Positions 32,803 to 40,282 are shown, numbered from the stretch's first letter. The stretch is DNA of 40,282 bases from an uncultured Cellvibrionales bacterium (GCA_913020395.1 CAJWCA010000003.1:1-40282); one strand, 5' to 3'. Program-made: numbers and translations. The notes: generated by a model not told the origin, from the letters alone.

Positions 32803-33780
32803 TTATTCTCCCCACACGTCTTTCAAAATTCTCATCCAGTTTTCACCCATGACTTTACGGATTCGGGTGTCTGACCAACCCGCCCGCGACATGGCCTCTG
32901 TTAAATTGGGAAACTCGCCCAGGGTTCTAATGCCCTCGGGGTTAACAATTTTGCCAAAGTCGGTTAACTTGCGGGCATAACCTTTGTCGTGCACCAGCCA
33001 GTCAAAAAAGTCACGACCGTGATCCTGAGTAAAGTCAGTGCCAATTCCGACACAATCTTCACCCGCAATATTGATCACATAATCAATCGCTTCAACATAG
33101 TCATCTACTGTGGAGTCGGGTCCATTTCTCAGGAAAGGCGAGAACATGGTGACACCCACAAAACCACCGTGATCGGCGATGAACTTCAACTCTTCATCGG
33201 ATTTATTGCGTGGATGATCCTTCAAACCCGAAGGTAAACAGTGTGAGTAACAAACAGGTTTTGTTGATTCCAGGATCACTTCCTGAGAGGTGGTGGCGCC
33301 CACATGACTTAGGTCACACATCACACCCACGCGGTTCATTTCCGCCACAATTTCACGACCAAAACCCGACAAGCCGCCATCGCGTTCATAACAACCGCAA
33401 CCCACCAGGTTTTGTGTGTTGTATGCCATCTGAACAACACCCACACCCAAATCTTTAAACAGCTGCACATAACCCAGCTGGTCTTCATAGGCACTAGTAT
33501 TTTGAAAACTGAGGATAATACCGGTTTTGCCCTGACGTTTGGCTTCAAGAATATCTGCCGTGGTTTTCACTGGCATAATCAAGTCGCTGTTGTCCCGGTA
33601 AAAACCGTTGAACTCCACCAGGTTATTCATGGTGGCTTGAAAACCCTCCCATACCGACATTGTGCAGCTCGCACCTGTCAGCCCACCGCGGCGCATATCT
33701 TCAAATAACTCACGGCTCCAATTGGCAATGACCAAGCCGTCGATCACAATCATTTCGTCGTGCATCGCTGTGGTTTTCAT
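32803..33780 (-). CDS. M19 membrane-dipeptidase-like protein of the betaine cluster
   Basis: The 325-residue protein is a renal-dipeptidase (M19) homologue of the type found next to dgcAB in pseudomonads. It has no signal peptide, so it is cytoplasmic. Retained residues: H159 (CDLSHVG), H180 (CYSHC), R191 (HPRNKSDEE) and D249 (GIGTDF). Lost residues: the N-terminal H-x-D metal pair (here L16 and I18 in IDGLVIAN) and the bridging Glu (Q93 in LSFQN). It therefore cannot hold the normal binuclear zinc site. A role as a dipeptidase is doubtful; the position next to a V4R gene and dgcA suggests a dedicated role in the pathway. Confidence 0.85.
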   Translation of the reverse strand: MKTTAMHDEMIVIDGLVIANWSRELFEDMRRGGLTGASCTMSVWEGFQATMNNLVEFNGFYRDNSDLIMPVKTTADILEAKRQGKTGIILSFQNTSAYEDQLGYVQLFKDLGVGVVQMAYNTQNLVGCGCYERDGGLSGFGREIVAEMNRVGVMCDLSHVGATTSQEVILESTKPVCYSHCLPSGLKDHPRNKSDEELKFIADHGGFVGVTMFSPFLRNGPDSTVDDYVEAIDYVINIAGEDCVGIGTDFTQDHGRDFFDWLVHDKGYARKLTDFGKIVNPEGIRTLGEFPNLTEAMSRAGWSDTRIRKVMGENWMRILKDVWGE

Positions 33781-33821
33781 GGTTTGTCTAACTCCTCGAC
33801 CAGTTTTCTTCTGTGGGCAGT

Positions 33822-33857
33822 GTATCGCCAGATTGAGCTTGCGGCTCCCAGCGATAC
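33822..33857 (-). terminator. Intercistronic stem-loop between glyA and the M19-like gene
   Basis: GTATCGC (33822-33828) pairs with GCGATAC (33851-33857), and within it GAGC (33835-33838) pairs with GCTC (33844-33847). It lies in the 149-nt gap after glyA. There is no U-tract, so it may be an mRNA processing or stability element more than a terminator. The same gap has the short direct repeat GTTAAGAA twice near 33899-33920. Confidence 0.35.
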
Positions 33858-33929
33858 GACCTTGGCTTATTGATTTGCGGCGTTCTATTCGTTTCTGTTG
33901 TTAAGAATCAAGTGTTAAGAAACAGGTGT

Positions 33930-35183
33930 TTAGGCATAGACGGGAAAATCCGAACACAAACCCAGTGCGCGCTGCTTAACCTCTTCAATGACGGCTTCGT
34001 TTTCAATATCGTCCAGCACGTCGCACATCCAGGTCGCAACCTCTTCACACTGGGGTGTTTTGAATCCACGTGTAGTCACAGCCGGCGTACCGATTCGCAA
34101 ACCGCTCGTCACAAAGGGCGACTGAGGGTCATTGGGCACCGTATTTTTATTGACCGTGATGTTGGCGCGGCCCAGCGCTGCATCGGCAGCCTTGCCGGTA
34201 ATGCCTTTGTCAATCAGGTCCAGCAGAAACAGGTGATCGTCGGTGCCGTCAGAAACAATTTTGTAACCGCGCGCCTGAAATACCGACACCATCGCTCTGG
34301 CATTATCGACAACTTGCTGTTGATAATGCCCAAACTCAGGACTCAAGGCTTCTTTAAACGCCACCGCTTTTGCCGCAATCACATGCATCAAAGGACCGCC
34401 CTGCCCGCCGGGGAAAACCGCGGAATTCAATTTCTTTTCAAGCTCGGCATTGGCCTTGGCCAAAATCAGACCGCCTCTGGGGCCTCGCAACGTTTTGTGA
34501 GTGGTGGTTGTCACAACATCGGCAATGGGTACCGGGTTTGGGTATTGACCAACCGCAACCAGACCGGCTACGTGAGCCATGTCTACAAACAGGTAGGCAC
34601 CCACCGAATCGGCAATATCGCGAAAACGTTGCCAGTCCATCACGCGGGAGTAGGCAGAAAAACCAGCAACAATCATTTTGGGATTGTGTTGTTTCGCAAG
34701 TTCAGCAACCTGCTCGTAATCCACCTCGCCTGTCTGCTCATTCAAACCGTATTGAATGGCGTTATAGGTTTTACCTGAAAAATTAGGTTTTGCGCCGTGG
34801 GTCAGGTGTCCACCGTGATCGAGGCTCAAACCCAAAATAGTATCTCCAGGCTGCAACAGCGCCAGGTAAACCGCAGCATTGGCCTGAGAACCAGAATGGG
34901 GCTGCACGTTCACATAGTCGGCACCAAACAGCTCTTTGGCTCTGTCAATCGCCAGTGTCTCTACAGTATCAACGTGTTCACAGCCACCGTAATAACGCTT
35001 TCCGGGATAACCTTCCGCATATTTGTTTGTCAGTGCAGAACCCTGCGCTTTCATCACACGTGTGCTGGTGTAGTTTTCTGAAGCAATTAATTCAATGTGT
35101 TCTTCTTGCCGAATTTCTTCGCGGCTCATCGCTGCCCACAATTCGTCGTCAAAGCCTGCTATTTCATCTTGTTTATTAAACAT
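33930..35183 (-). CDS. glyA: Serine hydroxymethyltransferase
   Basis: GlyA uses PLP and 5,10-methylene-THF to interconvert glycine and serine. In this cluster it would run from glycine towards serine, consuming the C1-folate made by sarcosine oxidase. The 417-residue protein has the family N-terminus [28 protein letters not shown] in pieces, [18 protein letters not shown], and the PLP-lysine motif [15 protein letters not shown] (the His-Lys pair near residue 229). GGGAG precedes ATG 35183. It lies 61 nt after gbcB. It is probably a pathway-specific second copy, since most genomes also have a housekeeping glyA. Confidence 0.96.
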   Translation of the reverse strand: MFNKQDEIAGFDDELWAAMSREEIRQEEHIELIASENYTSTRVMKAQGSALTNKYAEGYPGKRYYGGCEHVDTVETLAIDRAKELFGADYVNVQPHSGSQANAAVYLALLQPGDTILGLSLDHGGHLTHGAKPNFSGKTYNAIQYGLNEQTGEVDYEQVAELAKQHNPKMIVAGFSAYSRVMDWQRFRDIADSVGAYLFVDMAHVAGLVAVGQYPNPVPIADVVTTTTHKTLRGPRGGLILAKANAELEKKLNSAVFPGGQGGPLMHVIAAKAVAFKEALSPEFGHYQQQVVDNARAMVSVFQARGYKIVSDGTDDHLFLLDLIDKGITGKAADAALGRANITVNKNTVPNDPQSPFVTSGLRIGTPAVTTRGFKTPQCEEVATWMCDVLDDIENEAVIEEVKQRALGLCSDFPVYA

Positions 35184-35244
35184 ATTTATTCACTCCCGCT
35201 CTTTATCTGTAATCTGATAGGAACATCAGCGCGCTGTTATTGGT

Positions 35245-36348
35245 TTAATATTCGACGGCCACATCACCCTGGGGCACACTACAACAGCTGAGAATATAAC
35301 CTTCCTCAACGTCACTATCGGTGATGCCACCGTTGTGGGTCATAACGACTTCGCCGGACTTTTTGTACACTTTACAGGTGCCACAAATACCCATACCACA
35401 GGCTTTGGGAATATGAAGACCCACTTTTGCAGCCGCTTCGTGCACGGTTTCACCCGGTACAATTTGTGAGCCTTTGCCGGTTTTAGTAAATTCAACCAGG
35501 TGCAAAGCGCTCTCATCAATATTGTTCAGTTGATCCTGTGCAAACTCTGCTTGCTCAACCGCATCGTCCATGACTTCTTCTGGTGAGCTGCCAAAACTCT
35601 CCTCATGGTAGCGCTCCATCGGAAAACCACTTTCTTTCAAAATGGTTTTGATCGCGCTCATATAAGCCGCGGGCCCGCAACAGAAAATTTCCCGCTCCAT
35701 AAAGTCTGGCGTAATCAGGTGCAACATGTTGCTGTTGAGGTAGCCGGTGTAACCACACCAGGATTCACCAATGTCGTAACCTTCACAAATGATCGAGAGA
35801 TTAAAACTGGGAATGCGCGAGTCCATATACTCCAGCTCGCGCCGGTAGATAATATCTTTGGGGGTACGTGCACTGTGCACAAACGCCATATCAACAGCGC
35901 TATTGGTATCAAAACACCAACGCGACATAGACATCAACGGCGTAATGCCCACACCACCCGACAACAGCAACACTTTCTCAGCGGGGTAGTCAATATTATT
36001 AAACTCTCCCACAGGACCGTGCACAGCCAACTCAAAACCTTCCACCAAGTTGTCGTGTATCCAGTTGGACACCAGCCCGTCGGACACACGTTTGATGGTG
36101 ACTGAAAAGCTATAGGGCACTGAGGGCGAAGAGGAGATTGTGTAACTTCGCATGACCTGCTGCCCATCGATTTCAAGCTCCAGGGTAATGAACTGCCCGG
36201 GTTTGAAAAAATACATCACCGGCATTTCTGCACTAAAACAAAAGGTGCGAACGTCTTCGGTTTCCTGAATGACTTTTACACAGCGCACCACATGGCGGCC
36301 ACTGGTCCAGGTCTGGGTGTTGATGGGGTTCATAAAGGCTGCGGTCAT
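35245..36348 (-). CDS. gbcB: Glycine betaine monooxygenase, reductase subunit GbcB
   Basis: GbcB passes electrons from NAD(P)H to the Rieske oxygenase GbcA, which removes one methyl from glycine betaine as formaldehyde. The protein (367 residues from ATG 36348) has an FNR-type FAD domain (RSYTISSSP near residue 66), an NAD domain (SGGVGITPLMSMSR, then EIFCCGPAAYM), and a C-terminal [2Fe-2S] ferredoxin (CGMGICGTC followed by a distal Cys in LSCC). An in-frame extension to 36390 exists, but GAGAG before 36348 and family length favour the later start. gbcA itself is not in this window. Confidence 0.92.
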   Translation of the reverse strand: MTAAFMNPINTQTWTSGRHVVRCVKVIQETEDVRTFCFSAEMPVMYFFKPGQFITLELEIDGQQVMRSYTISSSPSVPYSFSVTIKRVSDGLVSNWIHDNLVEGFELAVHGPVGEFNNIDYPAEKVLLLSGGVGITPLMSMSRWCFDTNSAVDMAFVHSARTPKDIIYRRELEYMDSRIPSFNLSIICEGYDIGESWCGYTGYLNSNMLHLITPDFMEREIFCCGPAAYMSAIKTILKESGFPMERYHEESFGSSPEEVMDDAVEQAEFAQDQLNNIDESALHLVEFTKTGKGSQIVPGETVHEAAAKVGLHIPKACGMGICGTCKVYKKSGEVVMTHNGGITDSDVEEGYILSCCSVPQGDVAVEY

Positions 36349-36381
36349 CGTTTCTCTCTCAAAAAAATTCGGCCATGTAAT

Positions 36382-36414
36382 GCTTGTCACGCGAACAACA
36401 GTGCCGCTTGTTAC
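36382..36414. promoter_or_regulatory. Candidate AraC-type site upstream of gbcB
   Basis: GCTTGTCAC (36382-36390) recurs as GCTTGTTAC (36406-36414), a direct repeat with one mismatch and a 24-bp period. The same stretch also contains AACAA-N9-TTGTT. Direct repeats at about two helical turns are typical of AraC-family binding, and two GbdR-type genes are adjacent. Assignment to GbdR is inference. Confidence 0.35.
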
Positions 36415-36513
36415 ACGTGCTGAGTCTGGGGTCAGCGTTGGGCGTATTGTGCCTACAGGAAAGTTTTGTCAGTTAGCTGGAAACGACACCAACTTATCTT
36501 TGCGACACTTTTT

Positions 36514-36545
36514 AAAAAAGAAATCGGCCCCATAAAGGGGCCGAC
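36514..36545 (-). terminator. Rho-independent terminator of the gbdR paralogue
   Basis: TCGGCCCC (36524-36531) pairs perfectly with GGGGCCGA (36537-36544) around a 5-nt loop. On the minus strand it is followed by a U-rich run (TTTCTTTTTT). It lies about 50 nt beyond the stop codon at 36596 and separates the regulator gene from the gbcB promoter. Confidence 0.9.
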
Positions 36546-36595
36546 TAAAAGAACATCAAGGAGTGAATTAAGAAAGGAATATAAAGCCCGAAGGC

Positions 36596-37576
36596 CTAGT
36601 GCAAACCGAGGCGTTCTGATCTGGGCGGCTTGCCATACTGTTCGCTATAACACTTACTGAAATGGGGCGCGGCGGAAAACCCGCAACTAATGGCCACATC
36701 AATAATCGGCAAATTGGTTTGCAATAATAACTGGCGCGCTCGACTCAGCCGCAATTCCATGTAATAACGCGAGGGTGCGTAATTGAGATGTTTTTGAAAC
36801 AAACGCTCCAACTGACGGCGGGAAATACTCAAATACCCCGCAATATCATCGAGACTCAAGGGCTCTTCGATATTGGCCTCCATCATTGAAACCGCATCAA
36901 CCAACTTGGGTTGATTGGCTCCCAACAAATGTTGAAGCGGCACACGCTGGGCGTCGGTGGATGTACGCACCCGTTCGTGACTAAACTGTTCTGATATTTG
37001 TTGCACGAGCTGATTGCCGTGAATGCTGGCAATCAGATTTAACATTAAGTCGATTGAACTCACACCGCCGGAACAAGTAAAGCGATCGCGATCAATCACA
37101 AACAGGTTCGAGGTGAGCTGCAGGCCGGGAAACTGCTCTCGCAATCCACTCAGGTTTTCCCAGTGGACAGTGCAGCGATAGCCCTCAAGAAGCCCCGCTG
37201 CAGCTAATATATACGTACCCGTGCAAAGTGCACCCAGTGGCACGTTGTTGGCAGCCTGGGCACGCAGCATCTCCAGCACCGGTTTACTGCTCTGTTTTTC
37301 AATTTCGTAACCGCCACAGACAAAAAGCAAAGAGACCGGCCCAAGCTCTTCGATACTGCTGCCGGGGTTCAGTTCAAGGCCATCACTGGAGGCCACCGGG
37401 CGGCCATCCATCGTCACACTGGTCCAGCGATAGAGCTCGCGACCACTTTGCCTGTTGGCCATGCGCAAAACGGCAACGGCATTGGCGAAGGTGATCATGG
37501 AATAATCGGGCATAATCAAAAAGCCGATATGGACGGGGCCTTCGGCATCTACGGGTAGATTATCGGTCTGGGACAT
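36596..37576 (-). CDS. GbdR-type AraC family regulator, paralogue
   Basis: The 326-residue protein has an N-terminal DJ-1/PfpI-like (GATase1) ligand domain (residues about 15-190, with GALCTGTYILAAAGLLEGY carrying the Cys position) and a C-terminal AraC double HTH (about 230-326, LSLDDIAGYLSISRRQLERLF in pieces, then FSAAPHFSKCYSEQYGKPP). This layout is that of GbdR, SouR and CdhR, regulators of betaine, sarcosine and carnitine catabolism. The protein is clearly homologous to its neighbour at 37710 but less like pseudomonad GbdR. GAGGAAGAGG precedes the ATG. It may answer to sarcosine or another intermediate. Confidence 0.88.
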   Translation of the reverse strand: MSQTDNLPVDAEGPVHIGFLIMPDYSMITFANAVAVLRMANRQSGRELYRWTSVTMDGRPVASSDGLELNPGSSIEELGPVSLLFVCGGYEIEKQSSKPVLEMLRAQAANNVPLGALCTGTYILAAAGLLEGYRCTVHWENLSGLREQFPGLQLTSNLFVIDRDRFTCSGGVSSIDLMLNLIASIHGNQLVQQISEQFSHERVRTSTDAQRVPLQHLLGANQPKLVDAVSMMEANIEEPLSLDDIAGYLSISRRQLERLFQKHLNYAPSRYYMELRLSRARQLLLQTNLPIIDVAISCGFSAAPHFSKCYSEQYGKPPRSERLGLH

Positions 37577-37709
37577 GGCCCTCTTCCTCGCAGTTGTTTA
37601 CTTTAAATACCGGGCACCCACCAGCAGAATGGCGCCTATACATACATTCTAGCATTGGAATTCTGGATGAAAAATCGACAAAACGACATCGGCTTCACCA
37701 AAAACGTCT

Positions 37710-38678
37710 CTAGCCGGCGTTACTGGCTCGCTCATCCCGGGGAGGAAAACCAAAAAACGTCCGGTAACAACCGCTAAAATGGGGGGTTGAGACAAAACCA
37801 CAGGCTGTGGCCACCTCAATAATGGACAATCCGGTCTGTTTTAAGAGCTGCTGGGCACGCAGCAAACGTAAATTCACATAATAACGTGAAGGCGAGCAAC
37901 TCAGGTGCTTCTGGAACAGTCGCTCCAGCTGGCGCCTGGACAGGCCGACATAGCCCGCCAGCTCGTCCAGAGTGATGGTTTCTTCGATATTGGCCTCCAT
38001 CAGGGCCACAATTTCCTGCAACTTTGGCTGAGCATTGCCAATCCGGTGTTTGAGCGGCACACGCTGCAGGTCTGAGCAATCGCGCATTCGGTCATAAACA
38101 AACATTTCAGAAATAGCAGCACTCAAGGTTTTGCCATGTTCCATGCCGATGACATTCAGAATCATATCCATAGGCGCGGTGCCACCACTGCAGGTCAGGC
38201 GATCACGGTCTATGCAATAGAGGTGGTCGCTGCTCTTAATGAGCGGAAACTCCTCTCTCATGCCCGCCAGATGTTCCCAGTGAATGGTACACAAATAGTC
38301 GTCGAGTAAACCCGCTTTGGCCAGCAGGTAACTGCCTGTGCAAATACCACCCATTGTCACCCCTGAACGAGCCTTCCGACTCAACCAACGCAATGTTTGT
38401 TTGTGGTAATTTCGGTCGATGTCCACCCCGCCGCAGGCGATAATTGTGTCGAACTTGACCTCGTCCTCAATCCCATAATCCGCCGCCAGCCTGATGCCGT
38501 CGCTGGCGCACACCTCACCGCCATCGTCACTGATCACACTCCAGCGGTAGAGCTCCTTGCCGGAAATATGATTTGCCATGCGCAGCGGTTCAATTGCCGA
38601 CGAAAATGCCAACAAGGTAAATTCGGGGACTAATAAAAACCCCAAATTATGAGGCGCAACATTTGCGTCTGTGGTCAT
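37710..38678 (-). CDS. gbdR: Glycine betaine/dimethylglycine-responsive regulator GbdR
   Basis: GbdR activates betaine catabolic genes in pseudomonads when betaine or dimethylglycine is present. The 322-residue protein has the GATase1-like sensor domain (LGFLLVPEFTLLAFSSAIEP, then GGICTGSYLLAKAGLLDDY) and AraC HTHs (ITLDELAGYVGLSRRQLERL, then GLSIIEVATACGFVSTPHFS and FFGFPPRDER). Close agreement with remembered P. aeruginosa GbdR phrases (FVSTPHFS, QRVPLKH, QPKLQEIVALMEANIEE) makes it the better GbdR candidate of the two. AGGAA lies 7 nt before ATG 38678. The upstream region holds a phased AGCT array and a palindrome. Confidence 0.88.
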   Translation of the reverse strand: MTTDANVAPHNLGFLLVPEFTLLAFSSAIEPLRMANHISGKELYRWSVISDDGGEVCASDGIRLAADYGIEDEVKFDTIIACGGVDIDRNYHKQTLRWLSRKARSGVTMGGICTGSYLLAKAGLLDDYLCTIHWEHLAGMREEFPLIKSSDHLYCIDRDRLTCSGGTAPMDMILNVIGMEHGKTLSAAISEMFVYDRMRDCSDLQRVPLKHRIGNAQPKLQEIVALMEANIEETITLDELAGYVGLSRRQLERLFQKHLSCSPSRYYVNLRLLRAQQLLKQTGLSIIEVATACGFVSTPHFSGCYRTFFGFPPRDERASNAG

Positions 38679-38696
38679 TGCAAGTTCCTAAAGTTG

Positions 38697-38739
38697 AGCT
38701 CTGCAGCTGATTCAGCTCATCGAGCTGGACAGCTGAGCT
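38697..38739. repeat. Phased AGCT mini-array upstream of gbdR
   Basis: AGCT occurs at 38697, 38705, 38714, 38723, 38731 and 38736, with spacings of 8, 9, 9, 8 and 5 nt. Several copies extend to CAGCTG or AGCTGA. The array starts 19 bp before the gbdR ATG, in its leader or promoter. Confidence 0.6.
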
Positions 38740-38818
38740 AGTCACTCCACTCCTTTGGAATCATAAACAAAATCATTTGCGAGATCATGTTTACGCCGTT
38801 AGCCGGACCGTGTCAATG

Positions 38819-38845
38819 GGCATGATCCGCTGCGCAGATCATGCC
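38819..38845. promoter_or_regulatory. Perfect 9-bp inverted repeat between fdhA and gbdR
   Basis: GGCATGATC (38819-38827) and GATCATGCC (38837-38845) are perfect arms around a 9-nt spacer. It lies 60 bp beyond the fdhA stop and 141 bp before gbdR. There is no U-tract on the minus strand, so an operator or mRNA 3' hairpin is more likely than a classic terminator. Confidence 0.5.
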
Positions 38846-38878
38846 ACTTTGCACGTCTTTTTACATGTCTTTTTTCCT

Positions 38879-38906
38879 AGCTTTTTACAGAGCTTTTTAC
38901 AGAGCT
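38879..38906. repeat. Tandem 12-bp repeat at the 3' end of fdhA
   Basis: The unit AGCTTTTTACAG occurs twice in a row (38879-38890 and 38891-38902), followed by a partial third copy, AG at 38903 and the first bases of the fdhA stop region. It abuts the stop codon of fdhA (38905-38907). Probably a slippage duplication. Confidence 0.6.
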
Positions 38907-40110
38907 AGGCAGCGATCATGCCATGGGGGTCAATCACAAACTTCTTCGCCGCACCCTCATCAAAATCGGCATAACCTTCAGGTGCATCATCAAGCGAAAT
39001 CACTTGCACGTTAACCGCCGCGGCGATATCGATTTTGTCCCACAATATCGCTTGCATCAATTGCCTGTGGTATTTCATTACAGGGCACTGACCCGTGACA
39101 AAGTAATGAGACTTCGCCCAGCCCAGACCAAAACGCATGCTGAGCTGACCGGTTTTGGCCGCCTCATCAACTGCGCCCGGGTCACCCGTAACATAAAGAC
39201 CGGGCACACCAATACCACCGCCCGCACGAGTAACTTCCATCATCGTGTTCAAGACAATGGCGGGCTGCTCACGGTGGTGACTACAGCCGTGACTATGTGC
39301 TTCAAAGCCAACACAATCAATACCGGCATCCACTTCTGGCTCTCCGAGAATTTGCTCCAGCAATTCAGGCACCGAGGCATCCTGACGCAGATCAATGGTT
39401 TCACAACCAAAACTGCGCGCCTGCTCCAGGCGATGGGGATTCATATCACCAACGATCACACAAGCAGCACCCAACAATTGGGCCGAAGCCGCGGCGGCCA
39501 AACCCACGGGGCCCGCTCCTGCAACATAAACAGTTGACCCCGGTTGCACACCCGCCGTCACCGCACCGTGATATCCCGTAGGAAAAATATCAGACAACAA
39601 AGTGAGATCGCGAATTTTTTCCATTGCGCGATCGCGATCGGGAAATTTCAATAAATTAAAATCGGCATAGGGCACCATTACATACTCCGACTGCCCCCCT
39701 ACCCAACCACCCATGTCAACATATCCGTAGGCCGCACCCGGGCGCGCCGGATTTACGTTGAGGCACACACCGGTGTTTCCCTCTTTACAATTGCGACAGC
39801 GACCGCAGGCAATATTAAAGGGAACAGACACAATGTCGCCAACATCGAGATATTCAACATCGCGCCCACACTCTACAATTTGACCCGTTATTTCGTGCCC
39901 CAACACCAGGCCGGGAGATGCTGTGGTGCGACCTCGCACCATGTGTTGATCACTACCGCAGATATTCGTAGAGATCACTTTTAAAATAACACCGTGCTGG
40001 CAAGCGCGATTGCCCAGCGCCAGTTTGGGTGCATCAATTGATTGAACTTCTACCTTGCCGGGACCCGAGTAAACAACGGCGCGATTTCCATGATTTGAAC
40101 ACATAAACAT
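38905..40110 (-). CDS. fdhA: Glutathione-independent formaldehyde dehydrogenase
   Basis: FdhA oxidises formaldehyde to formate with NAD+ and no glutathione, detoxifying the formaldehyde from the GbcAB and DgcAB steps. The 401-residue zinc-dependent medium-chain dehydrogenase has the catalytic zinc residues (TNICGSDQHMVRG, then GLVLGHEITG), the structural zinc lobe CGRCRNCKEGNTGVC, and the NAD Rossmann motif VAGAGPVGLAAAASAQLLGA in pieces. Agreement with P. putida FdhA is very close along the chain. AAGGGGA lies 4 nt before ATG 40110; the second ATG at 40104 is an alternative start. It is a separate unit following a terminator at 40250-40282. Confidence 0.95.
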   Translation of the reverse strand: MFMCSNHGNRAVVYSGPGKVEVQSIDAPKLALGNRACQHGVILKVISTNICGSDQHMVRGRTTASPGLVLGHEITGQIVECGRDVEYLDVGDIVSVPFNIACGRCRNCKEGNTGVCLNVNPARPGAAYGYVDMGGWVGGQSEYVMVPYADFNLLKFPDRDRAMEKIRDLTLLSDIFPTGYHGAVTAGVQPGSTVYVAGAGPVGLAAAASAQLLGAACVIVGDMNPHRLEQARSFGCETIDLRQDASVPELLEQILGEPEVDAGIDCVGFEAHSHGCSHHREQPAIVLNTMMEVTRAGGGIGVPGLYVTGDPGAVDEAAKTGQLSMRFGLGWAKSHYFVTGQCPVMKYHRQLMQAILWDKIDIAAAVNVQVISLDDAPEGYADFDEGAAKKFVIDPHGMIAA

Positions 40111-40249
40111 CCCCTTATTAGCCTGTAAAAAGAGAGCGTAGTAGACCGTGTTTAACTCAGGAGAACATATCTAAATAAGACACCGACATATCAATTCCAG
40201 ACATCAGTTTCAAATTATTTTAAAAACAAGAAATAATAAAAAGGCGGGC

Positions 40250-40282
40250 AAAAAAAATGCACAGACAACTTTCGTCGCCTGT
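40250..40282 (-). terminator. Rho-independent terminator of an upstream gene outside the window
   Basis: On the minus strand ACAGGCGAC and GTTGTCTGT form a 9-bp stem with two G-U pairs, closed by a GAAA tetraloop, followed by GCA and eight U residues (A-tract at 40250-40257). It ends 140 bp before fdhA. A minus-strand gene must therefore end just beyond 40282. Confidence 0.8.

Noticed and set aside
36349-36595. Glycine or SAM-type riboswitch before the betaine operon
   Set aside because: The leader shows no conserved riboswitch core or tandem aptamer layout; the only strong structure is the terminator of the preceding regulator.
1-40282. Mobile elements, CRISPR arrays, tRNA genes or toxin-antitoxin pairs
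   Set aside because: I looked for transposase-like proteins, regularly spaced repeats, tRNA-like cloverleaf sequences and small paired genes and found none that hold up.

Overview
The window looks like chromosomal DNA of a heterotrophic gammaproteobacterium, probably a marine or oligotrophic lineage with pseudomonad-like betaine catabolism. This rests on gene content and protein style (FdhA, GbdR, DgcAB, SoxBDAG, TldD/PmbA, NnrS), not on any marker gene, so the taxon is an inference. I see no tRNA, rRNA, CRISPR array, transposase or prophage gene.

Left part (about 1-16.7 kb): single genes and small units. In order they are a serine beta-lactamase-fold hydrolase, NnrS, a periplasmic solute-binding-type protein, an FAD/NAD(P) oxidoreductase divergent from a LysR regulator, two small NTF2-fold proteins, a membrane-anchored DAPG-hydrolase-like protein, a tandem universal stress protein, tldD-pmbA, a STAS-like protein, a second solute-binding-type protein, an S41 peptidase, a PEP mutase/isocitrate lyase superfamily enzyme divergent from a second LysR regulator, and a secreted hypothetical protein. 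Both LysR intergenic regions carry a perfect inverted repeat with a 7-nt spacer.

Middle (16.7-19.4 kb): glmS (glucosamine-6-phosphate synthase) is divergent from a TrmB-type sugar-sensing regulator. The intergenic region has two copies of TGTCA-N9-TGACA, one against each start codon, which makes an unusually clear regulatory circuit.

Right part (19.5-40.3 kb), all on the minus strand: a nearly complete glycine betaine to pyruvate pathway. In transcription order it is fdhA (formaldehyde dehydrogenase), gbdR and a gbdR paralogue (AraC family), then gbcB, glyA, an M19 dipeptidase-like gene, a V4R-domain gene, dgcA, dgcB, etfA, etfB, an L-serine dehydratase-like gene, soxB, soxD, soxA and soxG. 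GbcAB removes the first methyl of betaine as formaldehyde. DgcAB with the dedicated ETF removes the second. SoxBDAG converts sarcosine to glycine and charges tetrahydrofolate, GlyA makes serine from glycine plus the C1 unit, and FdhA burns formaldehyde. gbcA itself is not in the window. A terminator at the extreme right edge shows that another minus-strand gene ends just outside.

The most interesting point is that several pathway proteins have lost textbook catalytic residues while keeping their fold and operon position. The serine dehydratase homologue lacks every cysteine and signature loop used for the [4Fe-4S] centre. The M19 homologue lacks three of five metal ligands. DgcA has Ala in place of one cluster cysteine. 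The ETF pair is strongly divergent. These look like specialised members of a conserved but partly unexplained betaine catabolic system.
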